NCBI GenBank assembly: GCA_963932465.1
Contig: OZ010795.1
Span: 518,821,451-518,885,450, forward strand
From: Maratus speciosus
Taxonomy: Eukaryota > Arthropoda > Arachnida > Araneae > Salticidae
Direction of reading: 5' to 3'
DNA length: 64,000 nt
A program made the translations under genes and the position numbers. Below, in pieces: positions 12,431 to 23,242 of the stretch. The number at the start of each line of letters is the position of its first letter. Positions within the stretch are counted from its first letter, which is position 1. The notes beneath the pieces were generated by a model. It did not search any database. It was not told where the DNA came from and saw only the letters and a program-made list of their open reading frames with translations.

Positions 12431-13084
12431 GTCCTAATAATATTAGTATAATTGCGTGTATAATGCTTGAGCAAAGCCAACGTCAAAACAGATGAATTAA
12501 TGCATTTGTATCTTTGCATATAGAAGGATTTTAGCCCAGAAATAAAAATAGGCAATATTTCATCTATTTTATTGAAATATTTTGCTTCAAAATACAAAAG
12601 TTCATTATTTTCATGGAGAATAACGTAACATTTTCCCATAACATTTACCAATATTTCTTTAATTGTTGCCAAGAAAATCAAAACCCAGAATAATATTTTC
12701 TTTTAAACAATTTTCAATTGAAATGTTTTGTCGTGAAACAGGAAAATGAAAAATAAAATTAAGAATAGAAAAATTAATATGGCGGCATATTAAAAATAAA
12801 AAGAAAACTGTCGAGTATTTCTTAATATAACAAGATGAAAAGTTTTGAGTAAGTACGCATAGCAGGTGAATTAGACGTCATTTATCGAAAACAAAGAAGC
12901 TGGAATAAAAAGATCTTGGGTAAAATAAAATTAACTATTATTCACGGAGGAAAGAGATAGATGGAGATGCAGTATGCCGTAAAAACAGCTTGCAATACGA
13001 TGTGCGTTATCGCTCATATTTAAATGCCCTCATTCGGCCCAAACAAAATAAGCACGTGGAACAGGGACCAAATTCTTTGACTTC

Positions 13085-13131
<47 letters not shown>

Positions 13132-13329
13132 GACGTCGCTGTGTTGTGCCGAATGTAGCGATTTTAGGGTTACATTTTTGGCGTCACTTCAAGATTTATT
13201 GTCTGTGTACGGTTAACATGAATATTTTATTTTAAATTTTAATTTTATTAATATATTAAAAAAATTATGCTTATCCGTATAAATCACAGCGTAAAAAAAA
13301 TCTAAGATATACTATAACCATCCGCACAA
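12431..13329. other. Non-coding sequence with 38-base poly-T tract
   Basis: A poly-T tract lies at about 13090-13128. The 105-codon minus-strand ORF at 12364-12681 has no recognisable domain and looks like chance. Bases 13040-13150 contain no conserved feature I can name. Confidence 0.4.
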
Positions 13330-13656
13330 TCAATAAAAAATTACGAATGTAAATTTAAATAGACTACGGGGGGTTCAGGGGGGCAGAGCCCCCCTGAAGA
13401 AATGCAATTTTTGATTTAAAAAGTTACCAGAATAAGTAGCTCATCAGAATTTCAGAACATCAATGTACAACCACTTGTTTAACACTTTTAATTTCTGAAA
13501 ATTTACGAATTATCTTGTATGCTCATAAATATTTATGTAATTTGAAAACTTTAAAAAGCGATTTGTAGGAAGTTGAATATTATGCAATGAGTGTTAAAAA
13601 ACAATGACTTACAAAGATGACGTTGAGGCTCCTGATCTGCAGATTTACTAGTATTA
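13330..13656 (+). repeat. Interspersed repeat H, copy 1, with perfect GC hairpin
   Basis: Homologous over about 330 bp to 15665-15990. Both start ATTACGAATGTAAATT and end with GTTGAGGCTCCTGATCTGCA and GATTTACTAGT. Bases 13374-13398 form a perfect hairpin with arms TTCAGGGGGGC and GCCCCCCTGAA and loop AGA; the GC-rich hairpin stands out in the AT-rich surroundings. No coding. Confidence 0.75.
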
Positions 13657-13781
13657 ATGTCTACTCCCTCTAATTTTTTCATAATTTTAGTTTCAGTAAA
13701 TTCGGAATTAGATGGGGGGGAGAACATATTTTTGTGCTACATTTTCAACTATATCTTTGAAAATGTAATACCTAAAATTAA

Positions 13782-14305
13782 AAGAATAATTGCCGAAACG
13801 TCAGTGAAGGCTTACTGTGGAGACACGAAAAGTTTTGATTTCCGTTTGTCTGTCTGTCTGTTCCGCGATAACTGCCGCAAAAAGCACCCGATCAGCTTGA
13901 AATTAATTGGGCATATTCGTGAGATACCCGGACGTAGCTGTATAGTTTTTGGTTAAATTTGGTTCATTCGTTCGGAAAATATGGAAGATTTTATTTTTCT
14001 TTATAATGCTTTTCTACGGCAAGTCAGACGATTTTCAAATTTCCATTTGTTGAAAGAAAATGGCACGTTTGATTAATGGATTTAAATGTCAAATTACGGA
14101 TACTAAAATTCCAAATAAGGGTTTTAAATTATTCCTATTATATTGAAGTTTTATCAATATATCTATCAGATTTTTTTATTTACGTGTATAATGTTTTGAG
14201 GACATTTATACTTGTATTCCAATAATATAAAGAATTTTTAAATTAATTTTCTTGTTTTACATGATACATATTTCTTTTTTTTTCCTTTTCTTCGTTGCCT
14301 AGCGA
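13782..14305 (+). mobile_element. HINE-like element D, copy 2
   Basis: Same layout as D1: TTGCCGAAACGTCAGTGAAG, a shorter GTCT run (about 13846-13861), TTCCGCGATAACTGCCGCAA, and a 3' hairpin region CGTTGCCTAGCGAC (near 14295) in which one arm base has changed. About 1.9 kb separates it from D1. Confidence 0.75.
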
Positions 14306-15664
14306 CTGTTATTCGTAGCCTATCATTGCGTCAAATATATATGAAGTTAGTAAATTACGTTAATTTTGTTGCAGGTACTATTAAAAGGCTATCACCAAAA
14401 ATATTTTATCGCGCCAAATCGATGCAATTTATGCAATTAACAGTGGGCACGATAATGAATTATTTTCCAGTAGATTTATAGATCTCCAGATATGCATATT
14501 TTGGGGGGCTTTTAATATGTTATTGCTATCGCATGGATTAGGATGTTTAAACTAATGTTTAACCATGCTATAAGTGAAAAAAAAAGTACAGTTAAAGGCA
14601 TGTAAATCCTTTTTAACACTTTCCAACATGGATGAAAAGTATTTATGACTTCAGTTTTTCTATCTGTCGCCTGCCGTGTTTCTCTACGTGCTCTAACTCG
14701 CGTAAATATAGTCGGGATTACATGTAATTGATATACGTTATTGAGGTTTGCCAAAGTATGTTTGGTATTAAAAATGAAGAGTGTAGCATTCATAGCTTAA
14801 TTACAGGGGGAGTAATTACTAAGGGAGTGACTTCTACCTTACAGAAAAGACATTTATATTGTGTTGTCCATATTTTTTATAGATTGTAAGACATTATATA
14901 TTACATCCGTACATTGAAAGATATTTACTGCTGCATAAACATGAAAAACATATCTCAGAAACCAATTTCCGAGACACTTTCAGAAGAGGGAGGAGCTTCT
15001 ACTGTTTTTAAACCCAGATTTAATTAAATTGCCTGTCGTCAGTGTATTAATTGTGTTGCACTAATTCAAAATTTATGAAATTAAATTACATTACTGTAGT
15101 TGACTACAAGAGGCTTGAATATGATTTGTATCGTATTTATCGTTCATTTATAGGGTCACATAAAAAATTTCGGATACAGTTCTGGTCTATTAGGGATGAT
15201 TGCTGAAGAGCATTTTCGATTATGGTGTGCGTTTTAACGTTAAGTAAATTTGTGCTTAATAAGTAGTGCTTAAATATTGTATAGACCATGTACAGGGATA
15301 CACAAATGAATTCGTAAGTATAAATGAAAATGAGCGCGAATTGCTTCAGTGTGTTTTTTTTTATTTTTTTATTTGAGTTATGTATTTCCCAGCCCAATTA
15401 CATTTAGTATACTAAAAAATGTTTGCAGAATTTAAATAGAACCATATACAGGACTCCGCAGAAACTGGATATATGGTGCACACTATGCATACTAATCCCC
15501 GGAAATGTGATATGAGCAGTTTTAAGAGGGATTTTTGTCTGCATTAAATTTAAATGTTATAGACGACGCGTAAAAATCTTCACGTAATATACAGGGCTGT
15601 AGAAAAGAATTCATGTACGTTTCCGTCTATTGGTAGAATTTACTAAAGGACATTAACACAATTA
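14306..15664. other. Non-coding AT-rich sequence
   Basis: No gene, RNA or defined element is recognised. ORFs up to 93 codons have no domain. Confidence 0.4.
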
Positions 15665-15990
15665 ATTGATAATTACGAATGTAAATTAAATTACACTACG
15701 AAGGGGTTCAGGGGGGCTCTGCCCCCCTGAAGAAATCTACTTTATTATCTCAAAATTACCAGAATAAGTAGCTTATGAGATTTTCAGAATACCATTACAT
15801 AACAAGGGGTTTAATTTAACGCTTCTAATGTCAGAAACCTTCGAAATATTTTTTCGCTTTATAAATGTTTATGTAATTTCAAAACTTTAAATTTCGTTTT
15901 TTGTAGAAAGATTAATATTACTAAAAGGCGGCTAAACACAATGAATTGTAGAGCTGACGTTGAGGCTCCTGATCTGCAGATTTACTAGTG
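15665..15990 (+). repeat. Interspersed repeat H, copy 2
   Basis: Second copy of repeat H. Its hairpin (15707-15731) has the same arms as copy 1 but loop TCT instead of AGA, so the palindrome is exactly inverted relative to copy 1. Confidence 0.75.
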
Positions 15991-16085
15991 TATTTTTGAA
16001 TTCAGCGTTACGAAAGCTTTACACGATAGCTCACGCGATATACAAAGAATTTTTTTTTTTTCAAGCAACTGAATTTGCCCCTATA

Positions 16086-16224
16086 CATTTTTACTTTCTT
16101 CTATCTTTACAAGAAGAAAGTATTGGTTTCGTGAAAATTTTCGAATTCCAGTTTTCGACGGATTTACGCGTTTTAGGGGTCAGAGATTCCGAAAAACATG
16201 TTTTTACAAAATGTCTGTCTGTGA

Positions 16225-16279
<55 letters not shown>

Positions 16280-18142
16280 TGTGACACAAATTTTTTGGGC
16301 GCCCTATCTCAAGAACTAATGCACGGAATTTAATAAAAAATGATATTCAGTTAGACCCTGATATAAATTGGTGCTGATTAGTTTTTGGTGTAAATCGCTC
16401 AACAGGTGGCGATGCTATGCAGCATTTTGCAGGATTTCCGCAAAAGCTCTATCTCAAGAACTAATGCACGGATTTTTACAAAACTTCAGATTCCATTAGT
16501 CCTTGACATGAATAGATACTGTAGAGTTTTGGTGTAAATCGCCCAACAGGTGGCGCTGCTATGCTGCATTTTGCAGGATTTACACTGTTTTCGCAGTAGC
16601 TCTATCTCAAGAACTAATGCACACATTTTCATCAAACTTCGGATTTAGTTAGTCCTTCATATGAAATGATGCTGACTACGTGTTAGTGTTAATCACCCAA
16701 TAGGTGGCGCTGCTGTGCTGCATTTTGAACTATTTCCTCAATAGCTCTATCTTAAGAACTAATGCACGAATTTTCATCAAACTTCAGATTTAATTATAAC
16801 TTGGTTAATACTGCTGCTGATTATGTGTTGTTGCAAATCGCTCAACAGGTGGCGCTTCTATGCTGCATTTGTCATAATTTGCGCAATACCTCTATCTCAA
16901 GAACTAATGCACGAATTTTCCTCAAACTTCATATTCAGTTAGACGTTGACATAAGTTGGTGATAATTAGGTTCTGGTGTAAATAACCCAATAGGTGGCGT
17001 TGCTACGCTGCATTTTGCTGGATTTACACGATTTCAGTGGCAGTCATACCTCAAGAACTAATGCACGGAATTTCATATTTTAGAATTATCATGATGAACA
17101 CAGATTGCCATTTAATTTGGCACTGAGATAGTGAATTTTGAAATATTGACATTTTAATAAAAAATTATATTCAGTTACCCCCCTGATATAAATTGGTGCT
17201 GATTAGTTTTTGGTGTACATCACTCAACAGGTGCCGCTGCTATGCAGCCTTTTTCACGATTTCCGCAATAGCTCAATCTCCTCAAATAATGCACGGATTT
17301 TCATAAAACTTCAGATTCAGTTAGTCCTTGACATGAATTGAAGTTTTGTACATTTTGGTGTAAATCGCTCAACTGGTGGCGCTGCTATACTGCATTTTTT
17401 ACGATTGCGGCAATAGTTCTATCTCAACAACTAATGCTTGGATTTTCATGAAACTTCAGATTCAAGTATACTTTAATATGAATTAGTGCAGCTTGTCTTT
17501 TGGTACAAATCGCTCAACAGGTGGCGCTACTATGCTGCACTTTTCAGAATTTCCATTATAGCTGTATCTCAAGAACTAATGCAATAATTTTCACCAAACT
17601 TCAGAATCAGTTAATCCTTGACATGAATTGACATATTGTACATTTTGGTGTAAATCGCTCAACAGGTGGCGCTGCTATGCTATTTTTTTCAGAATTTCCA
17701 CTATAGGTGTATCTCAAGAACTAATGCACGAATTTTCATGAAATTTTAGAATCAGTTAGTCCTTGACATGAATTGACATTTTATACAGTTTGGTGTAAAT
17801 CGCTCAATAGGTGGCGCTGTAATGCTTTTTGTGATATCCGCAATAGCTCTATCTCAAGAAGTAATGCTTAGATTTTCAACGAACTTCAGATCCATGTATA
17901 CTTGGATATCAATTATTCCTGTTTATGTATTGGTGTAAATCACTCAACTGGTGGCGCTGCTAAGCTACATTTTTCAGAATTTCCGCTATAGCTCTATCTC
18001 AAGAACTAAGGCACGAATTTTTATCAAACTTCAAATTCAGATACACTTTGATATGAATTGGTGCTAAATTAATGTAATTTCCTGTACTATTTAAATGATT
18101 TAATTGACGTGATTTATATAGAAGAAAGTTTTGTGATGGCCA
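16086..18142 (+). mobile_element. HINE-like element B, copy 2, with expanded minisatellite core
   Basis: The 5' end is a near-perfect hairpin: ACTTTCTTCT, then a short loop, then AGAAGAAAGT (16086-16114). Family text AAAATTTTCGAATTCCAG and CGACGGATTTACGCG leads to a long GTCT/GTCC microsatellite (about 16214-16278). The core is 11-12 degenerate tandem units of about 147 bp (16300-18060), each with CTATCTCAAGAACTAATGCA, TTCATCAAACTTCAGATTCA, TTGGTGTAAATCGCTCAACA and GGTGGCGCTGCTATGCTGCA. The 3' subterminal repeat ATAGAAGAAAG is followed by the hairpin TTGTG-ATGGC-CACAA (near 18128-18142). The ORF at 15960-16319 simply reads through the microsatellite. Confidence 0.85.
16395..17965 (+). promoter_or_regulatory. 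Tandem array of CTCF-like motifs
   Basis: The text (A)CAGGTGGCGCTGCT or a one-to-two base variant recurs about every 147 bp: near 16402, 16548, 16703, 16845, 16993, 17228, 17374, 17519, 17663, 17810 and 17949. AGGTGGCGCT matches the core consensus known for the insulator protein CTCF in insects and vertebrates. Whether the host protein binds here is inference. The motif is the best-kept part of each unit by eye. Confidence 0.45.
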
Positions 18143-18260
18143 CAACATACTAGTTACTAAATATATTTATAAATGTTTAATGATCTGAAAATGTGTGGGT
18201 CAACAGTCTTTATTACTTCCCCGAATTTGAACTTTCCACGTTCCATAGTTTACGAATAAA

Positions 18261-18349
18261 GTGGCTGTGACAGACAGACAGACGGACGGACAGACACAAG
18301 AGTGATCTTATAATGGTTCCGTTTTTACTTTTTAAGTAAGGAACCGTAA
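18261..18349 (-). mobile_element. HINE-like element I, 5' end fragment
   Basis: Read on the minus strand, a terminal hairpin (arms GGTTCC 18315-18320 and GGAACC 18340-18345, with inner ACTT/AAGT) is followed by GATCACTCTTGTGTCTGTCC and a GTCC/GTCT block (18271-18295). The same order (hairpin then GTCY block) occurs in families B and C. The 3' end is not identified. Confidence 0.55.
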
Positions 18350-18654
18350 AAATGAAGATGGATGATTTTGAAATGCCCTTAATTAAAATAACTTTTCATG
18401 TGTTTCGAGAATTTGTGTGTATTGAAGGAACGGATACTGTAATATAGGTTCTGTGTTATTATCTTGCGTGATATACTTTACACAATAAGTCCAGATTCTG
18501 CAAATAAAATTCTTTCTACAAGCAAAATGAAATTAGCCTGAAGACAACTTTATGTTCTTTTTTAAATCTTTAATTGCACAGGTGAAGATTAAGTAGAATA
18601 CAGGAGCGTGGAGAGTGCCTTCATCCTCTGACAAAGACGAAAAGCCTACTTGCA
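18350..18654. other. Non-coding sequence
   Basis: No feature is recognised in these 300 bases between element I and the foldback repeat. Confidence 0.3.
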
Positions 18655-20775
18655 GGCAGGCAGTCAGAGAATAGTCCAGGCAATAGGGAATTTTACCTAG
18701 CAAAATTAATGGTAGTTCTGGAAATCGGCTTACTTTATGTTTTTTTGGGTCTCTGAATCCGAATTTGTAACTTCCCACCAAAATTTCCCCCGGCAACCCC
18801 GCCCCAAATTTTGGTAAAAAGCCCCCCAAAAAAGGTTTTTATTAAAAAAATCACACGTTTACATTTGCCCTCCCATCTCCTCTCCGAACTTTCCTTATAA
18901 GGTTTACTTTAAATTTTTTGGGTCGCTGAATCCGAATTTTTAACTTACCCCCAACCCCCCCCCCCAAAAAAAAAAAAGTTGTTAGTAATTTAAATTTCTT
19001 ATTGCTTTAGGGGAAAAGCATTACGAAATTCAGAAACTACTGTGAAACAAAATTTGAAGCAAATAGGATACATGACATTATGACGTAGGATGAACAGGGA
19101 GAGAGTGGGCTGCCTCGGAACATTCCGCACGCGCTTTTCTCAAAAAACCAAATTTTTTCAAAAAATCAATTTTTTGGTGGGTTGCCGTGTGAAATTTTGG
19201 TGGGAAGTTACAAATTCGGATTCAGCGACCCAAAAAACATAAAGTGAGTCGAAATCCAGAACTAGTATTAATTTTTCCAGGTAAAATCCCCTATTGCCTG
19301 GACTTCATAACTTAGTGCACGTAGCGCCGCAGTGCATGTTCGGAAGCTGCCCTCCCCCTCCCCGTTCATCCTACGTCATAATATCATATATCCTATTTGT
19401 TACAAATTTTGTCTAGTTTCTGAATTTCGCAATACTTTTCCCCTAAAACAATAAGAAATTTAAGTTAAAAACAACTATTTGGTGGGTTTTTGGGGGGGTG
19501 GGGAATTTTGGGGGGAAGTTAAAAATTCGGATTCAGCGACCCAAGAAACTTAAAGTAAACCTTATAGAGAAAATTCGGAGGAGAGATGGGATGGCGAATA
19601 TAAACGTATGAGTGGTTAAGTGGAATTGCGCAACTTAGTTCACGCAGCACCGCGCGCATGTTCCGAGGCAGATCCCCCCTTCCCCTTCATCCTAAGTCAT
19701 AATGTCATATATCTAATTTGTTGCAAATGTTGTCTACTTTCTGGATTTCTAGATACTTTTCCCTAAAATAATAAAAAAAATTGATTTTTTTAATAAAAAC
19801 CTTTTTTGGGAGGAGGGCATTTTACCAAAATTTGGGGGGGGGGTGGGGGGTTGCAGGGGGAAATTTTGGTGGGAAGTTAAAATTTCGGATTCAGCGACCC
19901 AAAAACATATAGTAAGCCTTTTTCCAGAACTACCATGAATTTTGCTAGGTAGAGCCCCTATACCAGGGTTGGCGAACCTATGGCACGCGTGCCAAAGTTG
20001 GCACGTAAGCTAATTTTTCTGGCACGCAAAAAATTTTAATTTAGTAATCGTTATACAGATAAAATCCATTTTTTATTTCAGTTATAACCAATAATTTTTT
20101 TCCATACGGACAGTACACAAATAACGCAAATATTTTTTGCATGAATTAACACATCAGAATAATTTTCTTTTCCTGCTATACTATGCAGCTCTTTCTCCAT
20201 GTATTTTGTCTTTCTATACGAATTTAAAAAGCTGTAATTTTCAAATGAATTTCGTTTGACAGTCACTGCAATAAAATGGCAAATGGATCCAATTTAGCTA
20301 TGTATATTTCTAAAAATAACAAAATATGATCCAGATATAAAGCATTTTCCATCGAAAGTACAACAGCAAAAATCTTATCCATTATTAGCACACTGTTTAA
20401 TGCAACTTGGAAAATGGTAACCGAGATGTTGCATTAATAATAAGTTAAAAATTAATGAAATAAAATCTGGTATATTTCCCTTTTATTAGAGTACATACCA
20501 CATAAATTAATCCTATCGAATTAAAAATTCATTGATTTGATGGTTGACGTAGAAAAATCGCATTTTGATTTTTAATACTTTTTAATTCTTAATACATGAA
20601 AGGAACTGGTTTTATAACCAGTAATTCTTATAAACATCGTACTCTTCAAAATTATTTTTGCATAAATTTGGCACGTTGCATTGTTGATAGATAATGTTTG
20701 TGAATTTTTGGCACGCACAAGTGAAAAGGTTCGCCGAGCCTGCCCTATACGGTCTCTATTGCCTGGACTATAAGG
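18655..20775. repeat. Large imperfect foldback (inverted repeat) region
   Basis: Sequence near 18655-19150 recurs inverted, in one to three degenerate rounds, between about 19190 and 20775. Markers are GGATTCAGCGACCCAAAA (plus orientation near 19220, 19530 and 19890; minus near 18750 and 18930), CCTATTGCCTGGACT (both ends, 18676 inverted and 20757), TTCATCCTACGTCATAAT, and G-rich TTTTGGTGGGAAGTT. Guanine and cytosine homopolymers are frequent. No ORF with a domain is seen. The right arm is broken by a hAT-type element. Confidence 0.7.
19964..20742. mobile_element. Non-autonomous hAT-type element, 779 bp, with 8-bp target duplication
   Basis: The ends CAGGGTTGGCGAACCT and AGGTTCGCCGAGCCTG are inverted repeats of 16 bp with two mismatches. 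The element is flanked on both sides by CCCTATAC (19956-19963 and 20743-20750). Eight-base duplications and CAGGG-type ends are established marks of the hAT superfamily. Inner copies of GGCACGC lie near both ends, plausible transposase sites. The interior holds no transposase; a 62-codon minus-strand ORF has no domain. It is inserted in the right arm of the foldback repeat. Confidence 0.88.
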
Positions 20776-21474
20776 AATGATGCAAAAATCAAAGCCGCAA
20801 ATTCTTCTTTAAGCTTCTTCGCATACTAAATTTTGATGAAAGAGCATGAATAATCAGATGACTGTTAAAAAGTTATGGATAATTTTGAACGTAATGAAAA
20901 CCTACAAATTTAGAATGACTAAACCGCAGCCAAATAATCTGTTGCTCAAAAATTTCAAAAAGTTCAAAAAACTAGACAAAATACAAAGAAACTGACGCTT
21001 CGTTCGTTATGGATCCCGGAGAAATTATTACATAAAAAACATATAATGAGCGTTAAAGGAGCAAAGTTATCCCGGCAGCTGGTATATTTCTTTTTCTTTT
21101 TTTATGTGACTTCACTGATGGAATTCATGTGTGACTAAAGATGAGACTTTGTGTGGAAGCATTTAAGCAGAAACGATTAGTTACATTTGTTATTTATTTA
21201 TAAGAAGAAAAATGGTGTTTAAATATAATTTGGTATAATTTTAATCAAAGGGATATTTAAGAACTAAAACAGCTAATTAAAAATCAATTGTGATTTTACA
21301 TCACAGATACCTTATGCAAATCAAAGTAATTTTCTTTAACATAAAAAAAAATGCATATGTTTGAAAAATCAGATGTTTCACAATTTATTCTCTAAGAATT
21401 TCAGAGAGTTTTATCACAATTATAATTTTAGCTATAAATTTGTTAATTCATATTTACATTTAACCCTTTATACC
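20776..21474. other. Non-coding AT-rich sequence
   Basis: No gene or repeat is recognised. Confidence 0.35.
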
Positions 21475-22840
21475 TTAAATTAGACAAGCCTGCGATTTTT
21501 GCATTCTTTAACTTTTAATAATTGTTTCTTATGTATTTTTTTGCACTGAATCCAAAAATGATCTTTATTTGTAACCATCACGTCAGAATGTTTCGCAATT
21601 TGAAAGATAAAAAGTCAAAAAATTTGAAAATTTGATAGTAAAATATAGAGGAAATGTTGTGTTTTTTAACTTCTGATAATTGATTTTATGTAATTTTTAC
21701 CGCTAAATTTGAATATGGTCCTCAATTTTTAACCAGTACATCAGAAGTTTTCGCAAATTTCAAAGCTAAAATATTGCGAAAATCTGATACTATGAAATAA
21801 ATGTAAAACTTCTTTTATTCAATTTGATTTTATTTAATTCAATTTTTTTTTAATTTTGTGCTTATACTTGGGATTCTTATAGCTAAAGAGCTCAGGAGTC
21901 CGATGAGGTGGGCGAGAGGGAATCATATTTTAATTTTGAATTTTACAATTTGCAAACAATCCTGACGTGATGGTTCCAATTGAAGGTCATTTTCGGATTC
22001 AGCGGTAAAAAATACATATAAATCAATTATCAAAAGTTAAAAAACGCAGTAGTCACATCTATTTTACAGTATCACATTTTCGCTTTTTTGCTTTTCTTCT
22101 ATCTTCAATAGAAGAAAGTATTGAAGACGAAATTTTTTTTCGACTTTCAGTTGTCGACGGATTTACACCTTTTATGGGTCAGAGATCCCCCAAAATATGT
22201 TTATAGAAACCGTCTGTCTGTCGCAATTGTACCATCAAAAAGTGTATGAAGTTATGCAAAGAATTGAACCAAATTTCTTTTGTATGTTTTTGGAATAATT
22301 TTGGTCATAGGAAGAAGGTCAACCCTGAATTTGGAAAAATTCCGCCGGAAATGGGTGCTGTAATAGTGATTTTTGCGTAATCTTCTTAATGTTTCGTAGT
22401 TCTATTGTACACTAGCGACTCGTCAATCGACGGGATCTTCACATCCTGATAAGCCGACTATCCGCGAACAGATGACATACAACAGAGTAACAAAAACTAT
22501 TGATTTTAATAAATATCATGATCGAGATTAACTCGTTTTTATTCCGATCGATTGACTGAAGCAGAAATTTAAGATGAAAATCAAAGTTTATATAGTATTG
22601 AACTAATAAAAATGAAATATTGACATTTGTAGCAACATTTTGAAATATTAAAATGTATGAGATAAAAGAAAGTTTTAGGATTGGCACATCCAACTAGTTT
22701 TAACTTTTAACTTTGAAATTTGCAAAAAATCCTTACATGATGGTAAAATACGAAGTTTATTTTCGGATTCTGCGCTATTAAATACATAAGAATCATTTAT
22801 CAAAAGCTAAAAAACATTAAACAACTGAAATTCTGCAGCC
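21475..22840 (+). repeat. Palindromic repeat F, copy 1, split by element B
   Basis: Units with TTTTTAACTTTTGATAATTG, a short spacer, GCACTGAATCC and CATCACGTCAG repeat in direct orientation at about 21500-21800 and in inverted orientation at 21945-22060 and 22695-22830. Between the arms lies the marker GGGATTCTTATAGCTAA and GTCCGATGAGGTGG (21868-21912). The inverted order recurs, on the opposite strand, at 52715-53300. Element B copy 3 is inserted in the right arm. Confidence 0.65.
22092..22692 (+). mobile_element. HINE-like element B, copy 3 (core reduced)
   Basis: The 5' hairpin CTTTTCTTCTAT...ATAGAAGAAAG (22094-22118) and family text CGACGGATTTACACC are followed by GTCAGAGATCCCCCAAAATA and a short GTCTGTCTGTCG block (about 22211). 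The core differs from copy 2 and has no clear minisatellite. The 3' end is ATGAGATAAAAGAAAG then the hairpin GGAT-TGGCAC-ATCC (near 22678-22691). It sits inside repeat F. Confidence 0.75.
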
Positions 22841-23029
22841 TGTTGTTATGAAACAAGAATTTGCTTCACCTCAATAATTATAATACCTTAATGTCTGAAG
22901 TTGTATTAGAAATTTATATTATAATAATATGAAATTTAGATGTTTTATTATTAAAACAATTTTAATAAATTGGTAGTTACAGATCTTTTTGTTAAATATT
23001 TACAAGAATATGTAGATTAATAATATATG
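22841..23029. other. Non-coding spacer
   Basis: AT-rich; nothing recognised. Confidence 0.3.
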
Positions 23030-23204
23030 TAGGGGAAGTGGCCAATTTTTGGTTTGTAATTTTGTAATTTTTTCTAATAATTTTTTTCTGGCTCAGAATT
23101 GGCTCGTCAGTTACCTTACTTATTTGGTTATATAAAAAATTCATAAAAATTGGATTAGAAAATACCTATAATGAATGATAATAGAAAATAAAAATATACA
23201 AGTT

Positions 23205-23242
23205 TGGCCCATTCATCCCCACCCACGGGGCCGAATGGGCCA
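23205..23242. repeat. Perfect 10-bp stem hairpin with inner 4-bp stem
   Basis: TGGCCCATTC (23205-23214) pairs with GAATGGGCCA (23233-23242). Inside, CCCC can pair with GGGG. The TGGCCCATTCATCCCC text recurs once at the right end of the enclosing element. Confidence 0.8.

Noticed and set aside
12364..12681. 105-codon minus-strand ORF.
   Set aside because: No domain, biased low-complexity composition expected from AT-rich DNA, and no neighbouring exon signal.
15960..16319. 119-codon ORF with a serine/valine/cysteine repeat.
   Set aside because: It is a reading of the GTCT microsatellite (SVCLSVCLSV), not a protein.
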